Source: Corallincola holothuriorum (GTDB taxonomy: Bacteria > Pseudomonadota > Gammaproteobacteria > Enterobacterales > Neiellaceae). From it: a stretch of 64,000 bases of DNA. Each line of letters opens with the position of its first letter. Position 1 is the stretch's first letter. Shown here in pieces: positions 17,213-28,200 of this stretch. Both the position numbers and the translations under genes were made by a program. Under the pieces are notes generated by a model. That model was not told where the DNA came from. It was given only the letters and a program-made list of their open reading frames with translations, and ran no database searches. The stretch covers positions 186,001 through 250,000 of the forward strand of contig NZ_QPID01000001.1 in the NCBI RefSeq assembly GCF_003336225.1, written 5' to 3'.

Positions 17213-18135
17213 GTGCATTGCAGATGCCTTGGCTGCGGTCAGCCTACGGTACGTTAGCTCAAAGTGTTGCAGCCAATCGTTTACCTGCGGCGGTGCTGTT
17301 GACTGGCGTTGCCGGTATTGGCAAGCGAACCTTAGCCGATGATCTCGCTTCTCTGCTTATCTGTGTTCAACCCCAACCAACAGAGTTGGGGCATCTTCGC
17401 GCCTGTGGCCAGTGTAAAAGCTGCCAATTGAAAGACGCAGGAAACCATCCTGATTACCTTTTTCTTACCGCCAATGACAAGGGCACGATCACTGTTGATG
17501 CGATTCGGGAACTGACGCGAGTGACCGCTCAAGCCACTCACCAGTCGGGTCGGCGAGTCATTGTGATTGTTGGCGCAGAAGCAATGAACAGTAACGCCGC
17601 GAATGCGTTGTTGAAGACCCTTGAAGAGCCGCCCGCCGGTACGTTTATCATAATGACTACGGCAGTTTCGAGCCGGTTATTGCCGACCATTATTAGTCGT
17701 TGCCAACATTACCCGCTATCGGCATCACCCGAGCAGGCAACCGATTGGCTACAACAACACCAGCTCAATGTTGATTTCAATGTATTGACGTTATTGCAAA
17801 ATGCGCCGTTGGCGTTGCAAAACTTCATTCAATCGGAGGAATACTCTCAGTTGCAGGCTTTTTCTGCTTTGTACGCTAGGTGGCAGCAGGGCGAGAAAGG
17901 CGCCTTAAATGAGTTGAAAGAACTGATCGCTCAGGCGCCTGTCGAACGTATTAACTGGTTAATCAACTGGGTTAGCGCCGAAGCGAAACAAGCACCTTCG
18001 CCACTGGCATCGCAGTTGTCCCAGTTTTACCGCAATTTGCTGAACAGTCGTGTCGTGTTGTCACAATCTGGTATCAATCAAGTGTTACAGGTGGAAAAAG
18101 TGATCAGCTATGGAGTATTAGTCAATCGTGAATAA
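17194..18135 (+). CDS. holB: DNA polymerase III delta' subunit
   Basis: HolB is the delta-prime subunit of the clamp loader, which opens the sliding clamp at primer ends. The 313-residue protein has a zinc-binding cluster (CGQCKSCQL with an earlier cysteine), a degenerate P-loop ([10 protein letters not shown]), and the conserved [21 protein letters not shown] with [12 protein letters not shown]. The GTG start at 17194 has GAAGAGG about 7 bases upstream; an internal ATG at 17224 lacks a ribosome site. The tmk-holB pairing is conserved. The end overlaps the next gene's GTG start. Confidence 0.95.
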   Translation: MAQQVLSALQMPWLRSAYGTLAQSVAANRLPAAVLLTGVAGIGKRTLADDLASLLICVQPQPTELGHLRACGQCKSCQLKDAGNHPDYLFLTANDKGTITVDAIRELTRVTAQATHQSGRRVIVIVGAEAMNSNAANALLKTLEEPPAGTFIIMTTAVSSRLLPTIISRCQHYPLSASPEQATDWLQQHQLNVDFNVLTLLQNAPLALQNFIQSEEYSQLQAFSALYARWQQGEKGALNELKELIAQAPVERINWLINWVSAEAKQAPSPLASQLSQFYRNLLNSRVVLSQSGINQVLQVEKVISYGVLVNRE

Positions 18136-19000
18136 TCTATCTCGGCCGCGATGGCGTTGGATAACACGCACGTTTTTCATGCTGCTTGTTATCGGAACGC
18201 TGACAGCCTGTAGCACTAAAATGGTTTATAACTATTTGGACTGGATAGTGCCTTGGACGATTGACGACTATATAACGCTGGATAGCGAGCAAGAGGCATT
18301 CGTTGACCGCTCTCTCGCTCAGGTATTGAGTTGGCACCGGCAAGAGCAGCTGCCTCTGTATGCGGCAGATCTTGAGTCGCTCCGTTCTGCACTAAAATCT
18401 GAACTCACCATCGATGAGGTCGTTGGCTTCACTAAGAAGGCGCGGGCGCACTGGTATCAACTGATAGAAGTGATGTTTCCCCCCTTGGTTGAGTTTGGCC
18501 AGAGCTTAAGTGACGAACAGGCCAGACAGTTAGTTGCAACTGTGCGCGAAGAGCTAGACGAAATAAAGGCCGAACATGATGAGCAGACCCTCGAGGAACG
18601 TCAGCAAGAGTGGCGTGAGGGGATGGAAGAGGGACTGGAAGATTGGCTAGGGTCATTAACTGACGGCCAAATCCTGCGAATTAAAGAGTGGAGTGAGACC
18701 CGAACGAGCAGTTTTGATCTCTGGATCGCATATCGCTACCGTTGGGTGGATGAGCTTGAACAAACGTTAGCGAAGCGCAATCAGCCAGCGCAGTTTCAGC
18801 AGAGTGCTGAACATCTTTTGTTACAGCTCGATGAGATCCGAGGGGGCGAGTATCTTGCCGCTATCGAAAAGAACCGGCGTTTTTACGCGCAGATGATCGT
18901 TGATATCTCCACATCAATGACAAAACAACAACAGACACACTTAGATGACAAACTTAGTGAGCTAATTAATGATTTAACTGAGTTGCATCGGGAGGAATAG
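18128..19000 (+). CDS. DUF6279-type lipoprotein, unknown function
   Basis: This 290-residue protein has a type II signal sequence: a basic start (RPRWRWITR), a hydrophobic core and lipobox LTAC, so Cys28 should be lipidated. The mature part is highly charged and helical, with NYLDWIVPWTIDDYITLDSEQEAFV near its start and an acidic/glutamine-rich middle. It resembles the DUF6279 family of predicted lipoproteins; no enzymatic motif is visible. The GTG start at 18128 overlaps the holB stop, and nagZ begins 2 bases after its end, so it is made with DNA-replication and cell-wall recycling genes. A role at the envelope is likely from the lipobox alone. Confidence 0.75.
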   Translation: MNNLSRPRWRWITRTFFMLLVIGTLTACSTKMVYNYLDWIVPWTIDDYITLDSEQEAFVDRSLAQVLSWHRQEQLPLYAADLESLRSALKSELTIDEVVGFTKKARAHWYQLIEVMFPPLVEFGQSLSDEQARQLVATVREELDEIKAEHDEQTLEERQQEWREGMEEGLEDWLGSLTDGQILRIKEWSETRTSSFDLWIAYRYRWVDELEQTLAKRNQPAQFQQSAEHLLLQLDEIRGGEYLAAIEKNRRFYAQMIVDISTSMTKQQQTHLDDKLSELINDLTELHREE

Positions 19001-19002
19001 TA

Positions 19003-20031
19003 ATGTCGCAAGGTTTGCCTATGGGGCCTGTGATGATTGACTTGGAAGGAACAGTGTTGAGCGCGGAAGAGAAAGCGCTCTTACTTCATCCCGCCGTTGG
19101 TGGATTGATTTTCTTTAGTCGTAACTTCCAAAGCCGAGAACAGATCACCAGGTTAGTGGCCGAGATCCGTAGCGTTCGACCAGAACTGCTGATCGCCGTT
19201 GATCATGAAGGAGGCCGAGTACAGCGCTTTCGCGACGGATTTACCCATATTCCAGCAATGGCAAAAATCTTTGCAGCGTGTGATGGTGATATGGCAACGG
19301 CGTCATCCTGGGCTACGCATTTTGGCTGGTTGATGGCCTCAGAGTTATTGGCGGTTGATATCGATATTAGTTTTGCACCTGTGCTTGATTTGAATGGCAT
19401 CAGTGAAGTGATTGGTGATCGCGCTTTCCATAGTCAACCTGCACAAGTGGCTTCGCTGGCATCGGCGTTTATTGACGGTATGCATCAAGCGGGTATGAAA
19501 AGCACCGGTAAGCACTTTCCTGGTCATGGTTCGGTGGCTGCAGATAGCCATGTGGCAGTGCCGGTTGATGAGCGCCCAAGTGCGATGATCCGCGACTATG
19601 ATATGACCGTGTTTAGTCGCTTATCTGCGGATCACAAGCTAGATGCGATTATGCCAGCCCATGTGATATATCCGGATCTTGATGCACTGCCAGCAGGCTT
19701 TTCACCTTATTGGTTGCAAACAGTGCTGCGCGGCGAACTCGATTTTGACGGTGTTATTTTCTCTGACGACCTGACGATGGAAGGCGCCAGTGTTATGGGC
19801 GACTATCATGAGCGTACCGCAGCGGCTTTAGCTGCTGGTTGTGATATGTTGTTGGTTTGCAATGATCGAAAAGCTGCAGTTGAGGTGTTAGATTCGGTGC
19901 AGAAATTGGCACCATCTTACTCCCCACGTCTGCAGAAGATGCGTAAGTCTGCGGCGCCAAGCTGGGCAAATTTGACCGCGTCACCGCGATGGCAGCAGGT
20001 ACAGGCGATCATTTCGGAAAATTTTGCTTAA
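19003..20031 (+). CDS. nagZ: NagZ, beta-N-acetylglucosaminidase
   Basis: NagZ is the cytoplasmic family 3 glycosidase that removes GlcNAc from anhydro-muropeptides during cell-wall recycling; its products influence AmpC beta-lactamase induction in many species. The 342-residue protein has AVDHEGGRVQRF, the KHFPGHG-x4-DSH loop carrying the catalytic histidine, and the nucleophile aspartate in VIFSDDLTMEGA. It has no signal peptide, as expected. GGGAGGAA precedes the ATG at 19003. An 81-base gap follows before ycfP. Confidence 0.96.
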   Translation: MSQGLPMGPVMIDLEGTVLSAEEKALLLHPAVGGLIFFSRNFQSREQITRLVAEIRSVRPELLIAVDHEGGRVQRFRDGFTHIPAMAKIFAACDGDMATASSWATHFGWLMASELLAVDIDISFAPVLDLNGISEVIGDRAFHSQPAQVASLASAFIDGMHQAGMKSTGKHFPGHGSVAADSHVAVPVDERPSAMIRDYDMTVFSRLSADHKLDAIMPAHVIYPDLDALPAGFSPYWLQTVLRGELDFDGVIFSDDLTMEGASVMGDYHERTAAALAAGCDMLLVCNDRKAAVEVLDSVQKLAPSYSPRLQKMRKSAAPSWANLTASPRWQQVQAIISENFA

Positions 20032-20112
20032 CTTATCTTTTGACTCAGCGCATTCGTAGATTCGATTTATTCGCCTATATTCAGAAAGCTGGCGCAAAAT
20101 TGGGAGCAGAAA

Positions 20113-20658
20113 ATGATTATTTACCTACATGGATTTGATTCGACAAGTCCTGGCAATCACGAGAAAGTGCTACAGCTTAAATTTATTGACCCTGATGTAC
20201 GCGCCGTGACGTATAGCACCATGCATCCAAAGCACGATATGAGCCATCTACTGAAAGAGGTGATGCGGGATGTCCGAGAAGCGGGGGATCCTAATCCGCT
20301 GATTTGTGGTGTGGGATTAGGCGGTTACTGGTCTGAGCGGATCGGTTTTCTGGCGGGAATAAAATCGGTGATCATTAATCCCAACCTTCAACCCGAGGTA
20401 ACGATGGAAGGGAAGATCGATCGGCCGGAAGAATACAAAGATATAGCCGGTAAATGTGTGTCTGAGTTTCGCAATAAGAATAAGGGACGTACGTTAGTCG
20501 TATTGTCTCGAAATGATGAGGTGCATGACAACACGGTTAGCCATGATGCCTTGGCGCCATATTACGATGTGATTTGGGACGAAGAGCAGAGTCATAAGTT
20601 CAAAAAGCTCTCGCCCCATCTGCAACAGATTAAAGCATTTAAGGAATCGAGCGAATAG
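20113..20658 (+). CDS. ycfP: YcfP (UPF0227) alpha/beta hydrolase-like protein
   Basis: This 181-residue protein belongs to UPF0227/YcfP, an alpha/beta-hydrolase-fold family of unknown substrate. It begins [22 protein letters not shown], the family signature, and contains [15 protein letters not shown], where the usual GxSxG nucleophile serine position is occupied by leucine; [20 protein letters not shown] is also conserved. In E. coli ycfP likewise follows nagZ and precedes ndh, and that order is preserved. A catalytic role is therefore unproven. Confidence 0.92.
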   Translation: MIIYLHGFDSTSPGNHEKVLQLKFIDPDVRAVTYSTMHPKHDMSHLLKEVMRDVREAGDPNPLICGVGLGGYWSERIGFLAGIKSVIINPNLQPEVTMEGKIDRPEEYKDIAGKCVSEFRNKNKGRTLVVLSRNDEVHDNTVSHDALAPYYDVIWDEEQSHKFKKLSPHLQQIKAFKESSE

Positions 20659-20687
20659 CTTAAACTATGTGACAGCTAGCATGTTTT

Positions 20688-20717
20688 GCGGGCCATTTGG
20701 CCCGCTTTTGTTTTTTT
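20688..20717 (+). terminator. Intrinsic terminator after ycfP
   Basis: GCGGGCC (20688-20694) and GGCCCGC (20699-20705) form a 7-bp all-GC stem with loop ATTT, followed by TTTTGTTTTTTT. It ends just before the ndh ribosome site. Confidence 0.9.
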
Positions 20718-20728
20718 AGGAGCGCCGA

Positions 20729-22021
20729 ATGAGCGAAATTAAGATTGTTGTCGTTGGTGGTGGTGCCGGTGGTTTGGAGTTGGCAACTAAGCTGGGACGT
20801 CGTCTTGGTAAAAAGGGCAGAGCGGAGATCACCCTGGTTGACAGAAAACGTACCCATATCTGGAAGCCGTTATTGCACGAAGTGGCTGCAGGTTCGTTAG
20901 ATGATGGTGTTGATGCGCTTAGTTACCGTGCTCATGCCCGCAATCATCATTTTCAATTTCAGCTGGGTGCTTTATCGAGAATAGAACGGGACAGTAAGCA
21001 AATTGTTCTTGCGCCGATGAATGACGAGAAGGGCGAAGAGCTCATGGCTGAACGCACGCTCGATTACGATTACTTGGTGATCTCTCTAGGTAGTGTGTCC
21101 AATGACTTTAATACCCAAGGTGTTAGAGACAATTGTATCTTCCTTGACTCGCCTGAACAGGCTAGGCGTTTTCACCGTGAGCTACTCAATGCGTTTTTGA
21201 AAGTGGGTGGCGGCAAGAATGAAACCCTCGATATCGCCATTGTAGGCGCAGGCGCTACAGGCGTAGAACTGTCTGCAGAGTTACATAAAGCGGCGGAAGA
21301 AGCCGCGCTGTACGGTGTTAAAGATGCCGGACGCGATAAGTTGAATGTCACTTTGGTTGAAGCTGGGCCTCGCATCTTGCCTGCACTACCTGAGCGAATT
21401 AGTGGTGCTGCACACAAAGAATTATTAGATCTGGGTGTTGCAGTAAAAACCGCCACCATGGTGACGGAAGCTACCAGTTCGGGTTTGAAAACCAAAGATG
21501 GTGATGAGATCCCTGCACAGTTGATGGTATGGGCTGCAGGTATTAAAGCGCCAGACTTTCTCGCAGAAATTGGCGGCTTAGAAACCAATCGTATTAATCA
21601 GCTGGTGGTTAAGTCGACGTTGCAAACAACTAACGATGATTCAATTTATGCATTGGGTGATTGCGCGAGTTGTATTCAGGAAGACGGAAAGCCTGTCCCT
21701 CCACGTGCTCAGGCCGCGCATCAGATGGCCTCTCACGTGTATAAGAATTTGCTCGCGCAGTTAGAGGGGAAGCCGCTGACAGCGTATGAGTATAAAGATC
21801 ATGGTTCGCTTGTTTCATTAAGCAAGTACACCACGGTGGGAAGTCTGATGGGCAACCTGACGAGAGGATCAATGCGAGTTGAAGGGCGCGTAGCGCGGTT
21901 CGTTTATATCTCTTTGTATCGTATGCACCAGTTTGCACTGCATGGCTGGTTTAAGACGTTATTGCTACTACTGGTTGGTCAAATCAACCGTGCGTTACGT
22001 CCAACGTTGAAATTACATTAA
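20729..22021 (+). CDS. ndh: Type II NADH dehydrogenase
   Basis: Ndh oxidises NADH and reduces quinone without pumping protons. The 430-residue flavoprotein has the FAD motif [17 protein letters not shown] at its start, a second dinucleotide fold [15 protein letters not shown] for NADH (about residues 170-185), the late FAD motif IYALGDCAS and a C-terminal amphipathic/hydrophobic tail ([12 protein letters not shown]) used for membrane attachment. AGGAG precedes the ATG. Its stop overlaps the next gene's start (TAATG), so a protein of unknown function is translationally coupled to it. Confidence 0.95.
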   Translation: MSEIKIVVVGGGAGGLELATKLGRRLGKKGRAEITLVDRKRTHIWKPLLHEVAAGSLDDGVDALSYRAHARNHHFQFQLGALSRIERDSKQIVLAPMNDEKGEELMAERTLDYDYLVISLGSVSNDFNTQGVRDNCIFLDSPEQARRFHRELLNAFLKVGGGKNETLDIAIVGAGATGVELSAELHKAAEEAALYGVKDAGRDKLNVTLVEAGPRILPALPERISGAAHKELLDLGVAVKTATMVTEATSSGLKTKDGDEIPAQLMVWAAGIKAPDFLAEIGGLETNRINQLVVKSTLQTTNDDSIYALGDCASCIQEDGKPVPPRAQAAHQMASHVYKNLLAQLEGKPLTAYEYKDHGSLVSLSKYTTVGSLMGNLTRGSMRVEGRVARFVYISLYRMHQFALHGWFKTLLLLLVGQINRALRPTLKLH

Positions 22022-23247
22022 TGAGTAAATACGCGTCTTCAGTATTGATCAACGTACTCTATCTCGGGCTCGGCCTGTTGTTCTCGTTCAGCGCTCAGGC
22101 ATTTAAACCTGAGCCCCCTGAACGAGTACCAGGCCTTGGTGTTGCCGTGCCTGATTCGGATATCGACAATAAGCTGAAGCATTATTGTCGTCCTATCGCG
22201 GCGTGGAGCAGGCCTGCATACATGTTGTGCCTAGAAGCGGGGGTGTCAGTCAATCTCGCGATCCGTGAGTATCATGCAGCGGAGTGTTCGGCACAGGATA
22301 CTCGTGGGATATGTGAACAGGCGCGTGGGCTTTATCAGCGCAATTTTCGGCTTTGGGATGGCTCAGTAGACAATGTTGGTCGTGCGCAGGCACAGCTGGG
22401 CGCGGCAGGGCGGAAAAAGGTCGCAGCTTCTGCTGGTGTTGCCCAGTGTAAAAATCGTTATCAGCAAGCGATCGATAGTCACCGAACAAAACTTGATCAA
22501 ATACTGCTTTGGCTGGAACAAAGGAAGCAGGTTACGAGTGGACTTTCGGCGGAAAGCTTACTGCTGTTGGAGCGCAATGCCAGCGAGAAGTTAAGCCTTA
22601 GTGGTTTTAAGCCGCCGGTCTCTTCTCCTACCTGCCAGCAAGCGATGAAAGGCTCCCATGCCAAGCTCGTGCAAGAACAAAGTGAAATACGTAAACAGTT
22701 AAGTGCTAAACAAGTCTCATGGCGAACTGAAGCAGAGCGCTTATTGGCCGTTCGTGCTTGCGAACAGCCGACGAAAAGGCGAATTCTGGCTTTACAGCAG
22801 CAATACCTGCAATCGCATCAGTCTGAATCAACAGCGATAGGGCTGGCACTGTTGCAGCCATCGGGGTTCGTGTTTGCTAAAGGCAACAGATTCCGCTTTG
22901 ACCGCCATATTGCTGATCTCGCCAAGTTGGCAGTTGCTGATCCGAACACCTTAGTTGGTGACGACGAGGTGCTGCTGGTTCAGCAAAACTGTTCCGTGAG
23001 CAGTGAGTTGCAGTTGCAGCGTATGGCGCAAACCCAGCGCCAGCAGTGGTTCCTGTTGCAGCGTGACCTCTGGGTTGTAGATTACCTAGCGGCTGGTAAG
23101 CGCTTGCCCAAATTGACACCTTCTAACACAAAGGTTTGGTTGTTTAGCGGGCTTGGGTTGCTGTTTATTACGATCGTAGGTGTCTGCATCTATCCGCTTA
23201 CTATTGCGCGCATCAAGGCCATCATGAGGAAGCGTAAGTCCGAGTGA
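22021..23247 (+). CDS. Unrecognised exported protein with C-terminal membrane anchor
   Basis: I do not recognise this 408-residue protein. It has a signal sequence (about residues 1-27, ending SAQA before FKPEPPE), a long glutamine- and lysine-rich helical periplasmic part and one C-terminal membrane helix (about 373-395, VWLFSGLGLLFITIVGVCIYPL) followed by a basic tail (KAIMRKRKSE). Eight cysteines lie in the predicted periplasmic portion, which suggests disulfide bonds. Residues 140-245 and 255-350 look coiled-coil-like. The start overlaps the ndh stop, implying co-expression with the respiratory dehydrogenase. Being anchored at the C-terminus with a large periplasmic domain suggests a structural or sensory envelope role, but no function can be assigned. 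Confidence 0.75.
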   Translation: MSKYASSVLINVLYLGLGLLFSFSAQAFKPEPPERVPGLGVAVPDSDIDNKLKHYCRPIAAWSRPAYMLCLEAGVSVNLAIREYHAAECSAQDTRGICEQARGLYQRNFRLWDGSVDNVGRAQAQLGAAGRKKVAASAGVAQCKNRYQQAIDSHRTKLDQILLWLEQRKQVTSGLSAESLLLLERNASEKLSLSGFKPPVSSPTCQQAMKGSHAKLVQEQSEIRKQLSAKQVSWRTEAERLLAVRACEQPTKRRILALQQQYLQSHQSESTAIGLALLQPSGFVFAKGNRFRFDRHIADLAKLAVADPNTLVGDDEVLLVQQNCSVSSELQLQRMAQTQRQQWFLLQRDLWVVDYLAAGKRLPKLTPSNTKVWLFSGLGLLFITIVGVCIYPLTIARIKAIMRKRKSE

Positions 23248-23262
23248 TCGCAACAAGCCATG

Positions 23263-23682
23263 CTATGACGTTTTTGGCGTTATGGGATGCTCTGTGACTT
23301 CATAAAGCTCTATGGGGAGCCCGTCAGGATCAGCGAAAAAGGTATAGCGCTTGCCGGTATATTCGTCGATTCGGATCGGCTCACTCTTTATGTCGTGATC
23401 ACTTAGGTATGCCACCATCTCATTCATTGAGCTGACTGCAAATGCAAGGTGGCGTAAACCTTGTGCTTCGGGATAGCTTGGTCTCTCTGGTGCATCAGGA
23501 AAAGAGAATAGCTCGATCTGCGTACCATCTGGCAGGCCCAAGTCCAATTTGTATGAACGGCGCTCTGCACGATAGTTTTCTGCGATGATCTTTAAACCAA
23601 GTACTTCACAATAGAAATGTTTCGAGCGTGGGTAATCGGAGCAGATGATCGCTATATGATGAACGCCTTTAAGCATTTGCAT
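23263..23682 (-). CDS. VOC family protein, YaeR/GloA2 type
   Basis: This 139-residue protein has the vicinal-oxygen-chelate fold of the glyoxalase I superfamily. It reads MLKGVHHIAIICSDYPRSKHFYC at the start, then KLDLGLPDGTQIELFSFPDAPERPSYPEAQGLRHLAFAV and ends with FFADPDGLPIELYEV, strongly like E. coli YaeR. Metal ligands would be the early histidine (VHHIAI), the glutamate in QIELF, the histidine in LRHLAF and the glutamate in PIELYE. Its substrate is unknown. It follows csiV on the same strand but is separated by a terminator. Confidence 0.88.
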   Translation of the reverse strand: MQMLKGVHHIAIICSDYPRSKHFYCEVLGLKIIAENYRAERRSYKLDLGLPDGTQIELFSFPDAPERPSYPEAQGLRHLAFAVSSMNEMVAYLSDHDIKSEPIRIDEYTGKRYTFFADPDGLPIELYEVTEHPITPKTS

Positions 23683-23703
23683 TTCTCACTACTCTGATTG
23701 GCG

Positions 23704-23738
23704 AAAAAAAAGCGCCAGATTGTCTCCTGGCGCTTTTA
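23704..23738 (-). terminator. Intrinsic terminator after csiV
   Basis: AGCGCCAG (23711-23718) and CTGGCGCT (23727-23734) form an 8-bp stem flanked by A and T runs. Read on the minus strand it is followed by a run of eight T, as expected for the end of the csiV message. Confidence 0.88.
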
Positions 23739-23762
23739 AAACAGAACTAACTGAACCTCTAG

Positions 23763-25241
23763 TTAACTCGCCGGTTGCGTGTCACTTGCTGGGGCTGCTA
23801 CTTCTGTAGATGTTGTTGCGTCTACCGCTGCACTTGTATCTACTTCTGTTGGCGTTGGCGGTTCACGATAGTCGTGGGGGCGTATCTGTACCAAAATCCC
23901 CACCAAAGGATGGTCAAAATAGTGCAATTCGCCACTACGTAATCGACGACTTTGGCTTAGGCGATACCTATAAAGGTAGCCCTCTGTGGGCTTTGTTGTT
24001 ACCAGCGTGCCGCCAGCTTCAGGATCTTCCTGTTGGGTTAAAGGTAGAGTTTCTGCTGCCAAACTTTGCTCAAGGTTGTCGATGGCGAGTATCGGCTCAG
24101 GTGTCGCTAGCGGATCTGTCATTTCGAGGTTGTCAGCACTGCCATAGGTTGATGATGGATCCTCAATCAGCAACGGTAGTTCACGTTCACCGGCAATGCG
24201 GTAGTCGAAATCGGCATCGATATAGAGGTAGTGTTCCAGATAGACGCGGAACAGCCCGTCTAGTTGCCACAATGGCATGATTGGTGTGTCAGCAGATTCG
24301 ACTTCCACTTGCGCAGCCATCGCTGCCGCTAGTTCCGTTTCTTGGGCAGCCAGCATCTCTGTAATGTTGGCTTGTACTTCTTCAGTGGTTAATGGCTGTG
24401 GCGCTGCAGGGGCATCGGCGTTAGCACCCGGTGCTGGGTTTTCCGATGCTGCGTTGTCACTGATAATGCACTCACCATCGATAGTCACTGTCCCCACGGG
24501 ACAGGGTGCTTGATTGCTTGTTGCTAGTTCAGGCTTATGGCGCAATGTACCATCAGCTAGAAATTGGTCAGTAAAGTCCTTACCAGCAAATAGATGCCAT
24601 TTTGCGCTCTGCTTGCGTGGCACCATGGCTTGACGCCAACCGGTATGTAACATCATTTTGAATTCTGGTCGCCGTTCAATAACTTTACGCTGGGCGACTA
24701 ATTGCAGCGATTGGTCATCAATCAGGTAGGGGCTGACATCAAAGTCTGGTAGCGCTGGGGCAACGACAATCTCGGGAACGTCTGTTTTAGCGTATGTAGC
24801 CGGTGCGGCATCCTCTAGCTCACTCGGTGGACAGGGCTGCGGGATCTGTTCGCTGTCGCTTAAAGGCGCCTTTGTTTCGCCTGCTACTTCTGGCGTACCT
24901 GCTTCAAGGCTGTCTGGTGTTGCTGCAGCGCCGTCCATAACGGGATCTGTTGTCAGCTGATCCGCTGGGATGCAGTAGCTGTCGTCGACAGGTGCGACTT
25001 CCTCTGCGGGGAAAAGCAGTGCAGACAGCAGATCTGGTGCATTCTGAGTGTCGAGTTTATTGGCTTCTGAAGGCCAATGTTCATTAACGCTGTCGGCAGG
25101 CACGTTGCGGCTAAATAGGATCACTTCCACCTCGAACCAACGGGGTTCTTCCTCTTCGGCAACGACGCTGGCGGAGAAAAGTGGCCCTGCCATTAATACG
25201 GCTGGTGCTAATGCCAGCGTCAGGATCCGGTTTCGCTTCAT
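23763..25241 (-). CDS. csiV: CsiV-family envelope protein
   Basis: CsiV family proteins are periplasmic; in Vibrio cholerae CsiV acts with LpoA to activate the peptidoglycan synthase PBP1A. This 492-residue member has a signal peptide (about residues 1-28) followed by the family hallmark PRWFEVEVILFSRN, and later LHTGWRQAMVPRKQSAKWHLFAGKDF, LDGLFRVYLEHYLYIDADF and LYRYRLSQSRRLRSGELHYFDHPLVGILVQIRP. Alanine/proline/glutamate-rich linkers (about 95-165 and 255-315) and a threonine/alanine/proline-rich tail make it long. Its start overlaps the mfd stop (ATGA). The specific binding partner here is inferred. Confidence 0.9.
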   Translation of the reverse strand: MKRNRILTLALAPAVLMAGPLFSASVVAEEEEPRWFEVEVILFSRNVPADSVNEHWPSEANKLDTQNAPDLLSALLFPAEEVAPVDDSYCIPADQLTTDPVMDGAAATPDSLEAGTPEVAGETKAPLSDSEQIPQPCPPSELEDAAPATYAKTDVPEIVVAPALPDFDVSPYLIDDQSLQLVAQRKVIERRPEFKMMLHTGWRQAMVPRKQSAKWHLFAGKDFTDQFLADGTLRHKPELATSNQAPCPVGTVTIDGECIISDNAASENPAPGANADAPAAPQPLTTEEVQANITEMLAAQETELAAAMAAQVEVESADTPIMPLWQLDGLFRVYLEHYLYIDADFDYRIAGERELPLLIEDPSSTYGSADNLEMTDPLATPEPILAIDNLEQSLAAETLPLTQQEDPEAGGTLVTTKPTEGYLYRYRLSQSRRLRSGELHYFDHPLVGILVQIRPHDYREPPTPTEVDTSAAVDATTSTEVAAPASDTQPAS

Positions 25242-28200
25242 CGAGCTCTGTCCTTTTTATGTTTTAAATCGCTGTGATTGCTGAATTCTGCCAGCATTTG
25301 CTCTACCAATACCAGTCGTTGTTCGCTGGTTTGTGAAGGTATGATAAATCTAAACTTGTCGGCACCTTCCAGCCTATATTGCGCAGGCTGTGTTTGGATG
25401 AGACGAATGATAAACGTTGGGTCGACACATGTCTTGCTAGCAAACTCAACAACACCGCCTTTTGCATGGGCGTCGATACGTTTAATGCCGAGTTTTTCCG
25501 CCAGCAAGCGCAGTTCACTAATCTTGAATAGATTCTTGGCTGGCGTTGGCAGTAGGCCAAAACGATCGATCAGTTCGACCTGCAATTCATCTAGGGATTG
25601 TTGATCTCTGCAACCGGCGATGCGCTTGTAAAATGACAGGCGCAGATTTACCTCAAAAATGTAATCATCTGGCAGCAGAGCTGGGATCTTCAGTTCAATT
25701 TCAGTTTGTTTACCAAGATCATCTTCGAGGTTGATCGGTTCGCCGTTCTGCAGTGCATCAACGGCGTGCTCCAACATCTCCATATATAAACTGAAACCTA
25801 TGGCCGTTATTTGCCCACTCTGATCTTCACCGAGCAGTTCGCCAGCGCCGCGGATCTCGAGGTCGTGGGTCGCTAACGCAAAACCAGCACCGAGATCTTC
25901 AAGCTCCGCAATTGCTTCTAAGCGTTTCTGCGCATCTTTTGTCAATCGTTTCGGCGGTGGTGTGAGTAAATAGGCATAGGCTTGGTGATGAGAACGCCCG
26001 ACACGACCTCTAAGCTGGTGCAGCTGAGCTAAGCCCAGCTTATCAGCCCGATCCATGATGATGGTATTCGCACTTGCTACGTCAATCCCCGTTTCTATGA
26101 TGGTGGTACAAAGCAAGATGTTATAGCGCTGATGGTAGAAATCAGTCATTACCTGTTCGAGTTCACGCTCCCGCATCTGGCCATGGGCAACGGAGATGCG
26201 CGCTTCTGGCAACAGTTCGGTTAGCTCTTCCATAGTGCGTTCGATGGTGTCGACGCTGTTGTGAAGGAAGTAGACTTGGCCGCCGCGGAGTAGTTCGCGC
26301 ATGACGGCTTCTCGGATCAGGTGGTTGTCCCGTTGCCGAACAAAGGTTTTCACTGCTAGTCGCCTGGCTGGCGGGGTGGCGATGATAGACAGATCTCGCA
26401 TGCCACCTAGTGCCATATTTAATGTCCGCGGGATCGGTGTGGCTGTTAATGTGAGGATATCAACGTCTGCACGCAGGGCCTTGATCTTCTCCTTTTGGCG
26501 AACGCCAAACCGGTGTTCTTCATCGACAATTAGCAAGCCTAAATCGTTAAATGGGATCTGTTGCTGCAGCAGCTTATGCGTCCCGATCACTATATCAACT
26601 TTACCTTCGCCCAGTTGGTCTAGCACTTGTTGGGTTTGCTTCGCTGTGCGGAAGCGGGAAAGTACTTCGATGCTAACAGCATGGCCAGCAAATCGATCGC
26701 GGAAGTTGTCGTAATGCTGTTGGGCGAGCAGCGTGGTTGGTACCAGAACGGCGACCTGTTTGCCATTGCTAACAGCGACATAAGCGGCGCGCATCGCTAC
26801 CTCTGTCTTGCCGAAACCAACGTCGCCACAAACCAAGCGATCCATCGATTTTGCTGCTGACATATCGTTGATTACCGCGGCGATAGCGCTCTTCTGATCC
26901 ACGGTTTCCTCAAATGGAAAACTCTCGGAGAACGCTTTGTAATCATTATCGAGATTGAAAGCGACCCCTGAGCGCGCGGCGCGATTGGCGTAAATTTGCA
27001 GTAACTCGGCGGCGACGTCACGGATCTTTTCTGCGGCCTTACGCTTAATTCTGCCCCAGCTTTCGTTGCCCAATTTATGCAAGGGCGCGTTTTCTGGCTC
27101 CGCACCGCTGTATCGACCAATCATATTGAGTGAGGTGACTGGCACATAGAGCTTGGCGTTGCCGGCATACTCTAAGGTGACAAATTCACTGGTCATCCCG
27201 CCAGCTTCCAAGGTCTGTAGACCGGCGTAGCGACCAACGCCGTGATCCATGTGGACAACCGGCTGGCCAATTTGTAGCTCAGCCAGGTTTCTTATCAGCT
27301 GATCTGGTGACAATGCGCGGCTGGATTTCTGGCGCCGGCGCTGACGAACGCGATTCCCGAATAGTTCGGTTTCGGTGATGATGGTGAGTGGCACCGATGC
27401 CAGTGTGACGCTGTGCTCAAACGGCGCGACCAAGATGCCATAAGCATCTTTACTGGCAACAAACGCCATTATTGATTGGATTTTGTTTGGCCGTATGCCC
27501 GCTTTATGTAAAAGGTCTAACAGTGCTTCTTGGCGGCCTTCCGACTCAACGACAAACAGTACCTGTGCTGAATGCTCTTTCAGATAGTGCTTTAGGTGAG
27601 TGAGGGGCTCGGCATATTTGTGATTAACGGCGATGTCAGTTACCGCATTGGCCGCCAGATTAAAGCGGCCGACTTTACTCGGCTGAGAAGCGGTGGTCAG
27701 TTGTGCGCGAGGCCAACGTTTACACTCAGCAAACAGTTTTTCCACTGGCAGGAACAGTTGGTCCGGTTTAAGCAATGGCCTGAGTGGATCGATGCTGCGG
27801 TCGTCATAACGCAGCTGCACATCACGGGCAAAATGTTCGGCAGCAGCAACAAGATCCCCGACCTGCAACAGTTGCGCGCTTTCCGGCAGGTAGTCAAACA
27901 GGTTTCCTGTTTGTTCGAAAAACAGTGGCAAATAGTACTCAATGCCGGCCGGCATCAACTTCTTACTTACCTGCTGATACAGTGATTCTTTGGCGTTACT
28001 GACGGCAAACTGTTCGCGAAACTGAGTGCGGAAACGTTCAATGGCAAACTCGTCCGTGGGGAACTCATGCCCCGGCAAAAGGTTTATCGCGTCGATCGGG
28101 GCTTCCGAACGCTGGCTTTCTGGGTCAAACGGCCGGATCGAATCGACTTCATCGTCAAAGAAATCGATACGGTAGGGCACAGTGCTGCCCATGGGATAGA

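Noticed and set aside
27596-27985. 129-codon plus-strand open frame inside mfd
   Set aside because: Antisense shadow of a clearly conserved mfd reading frame.
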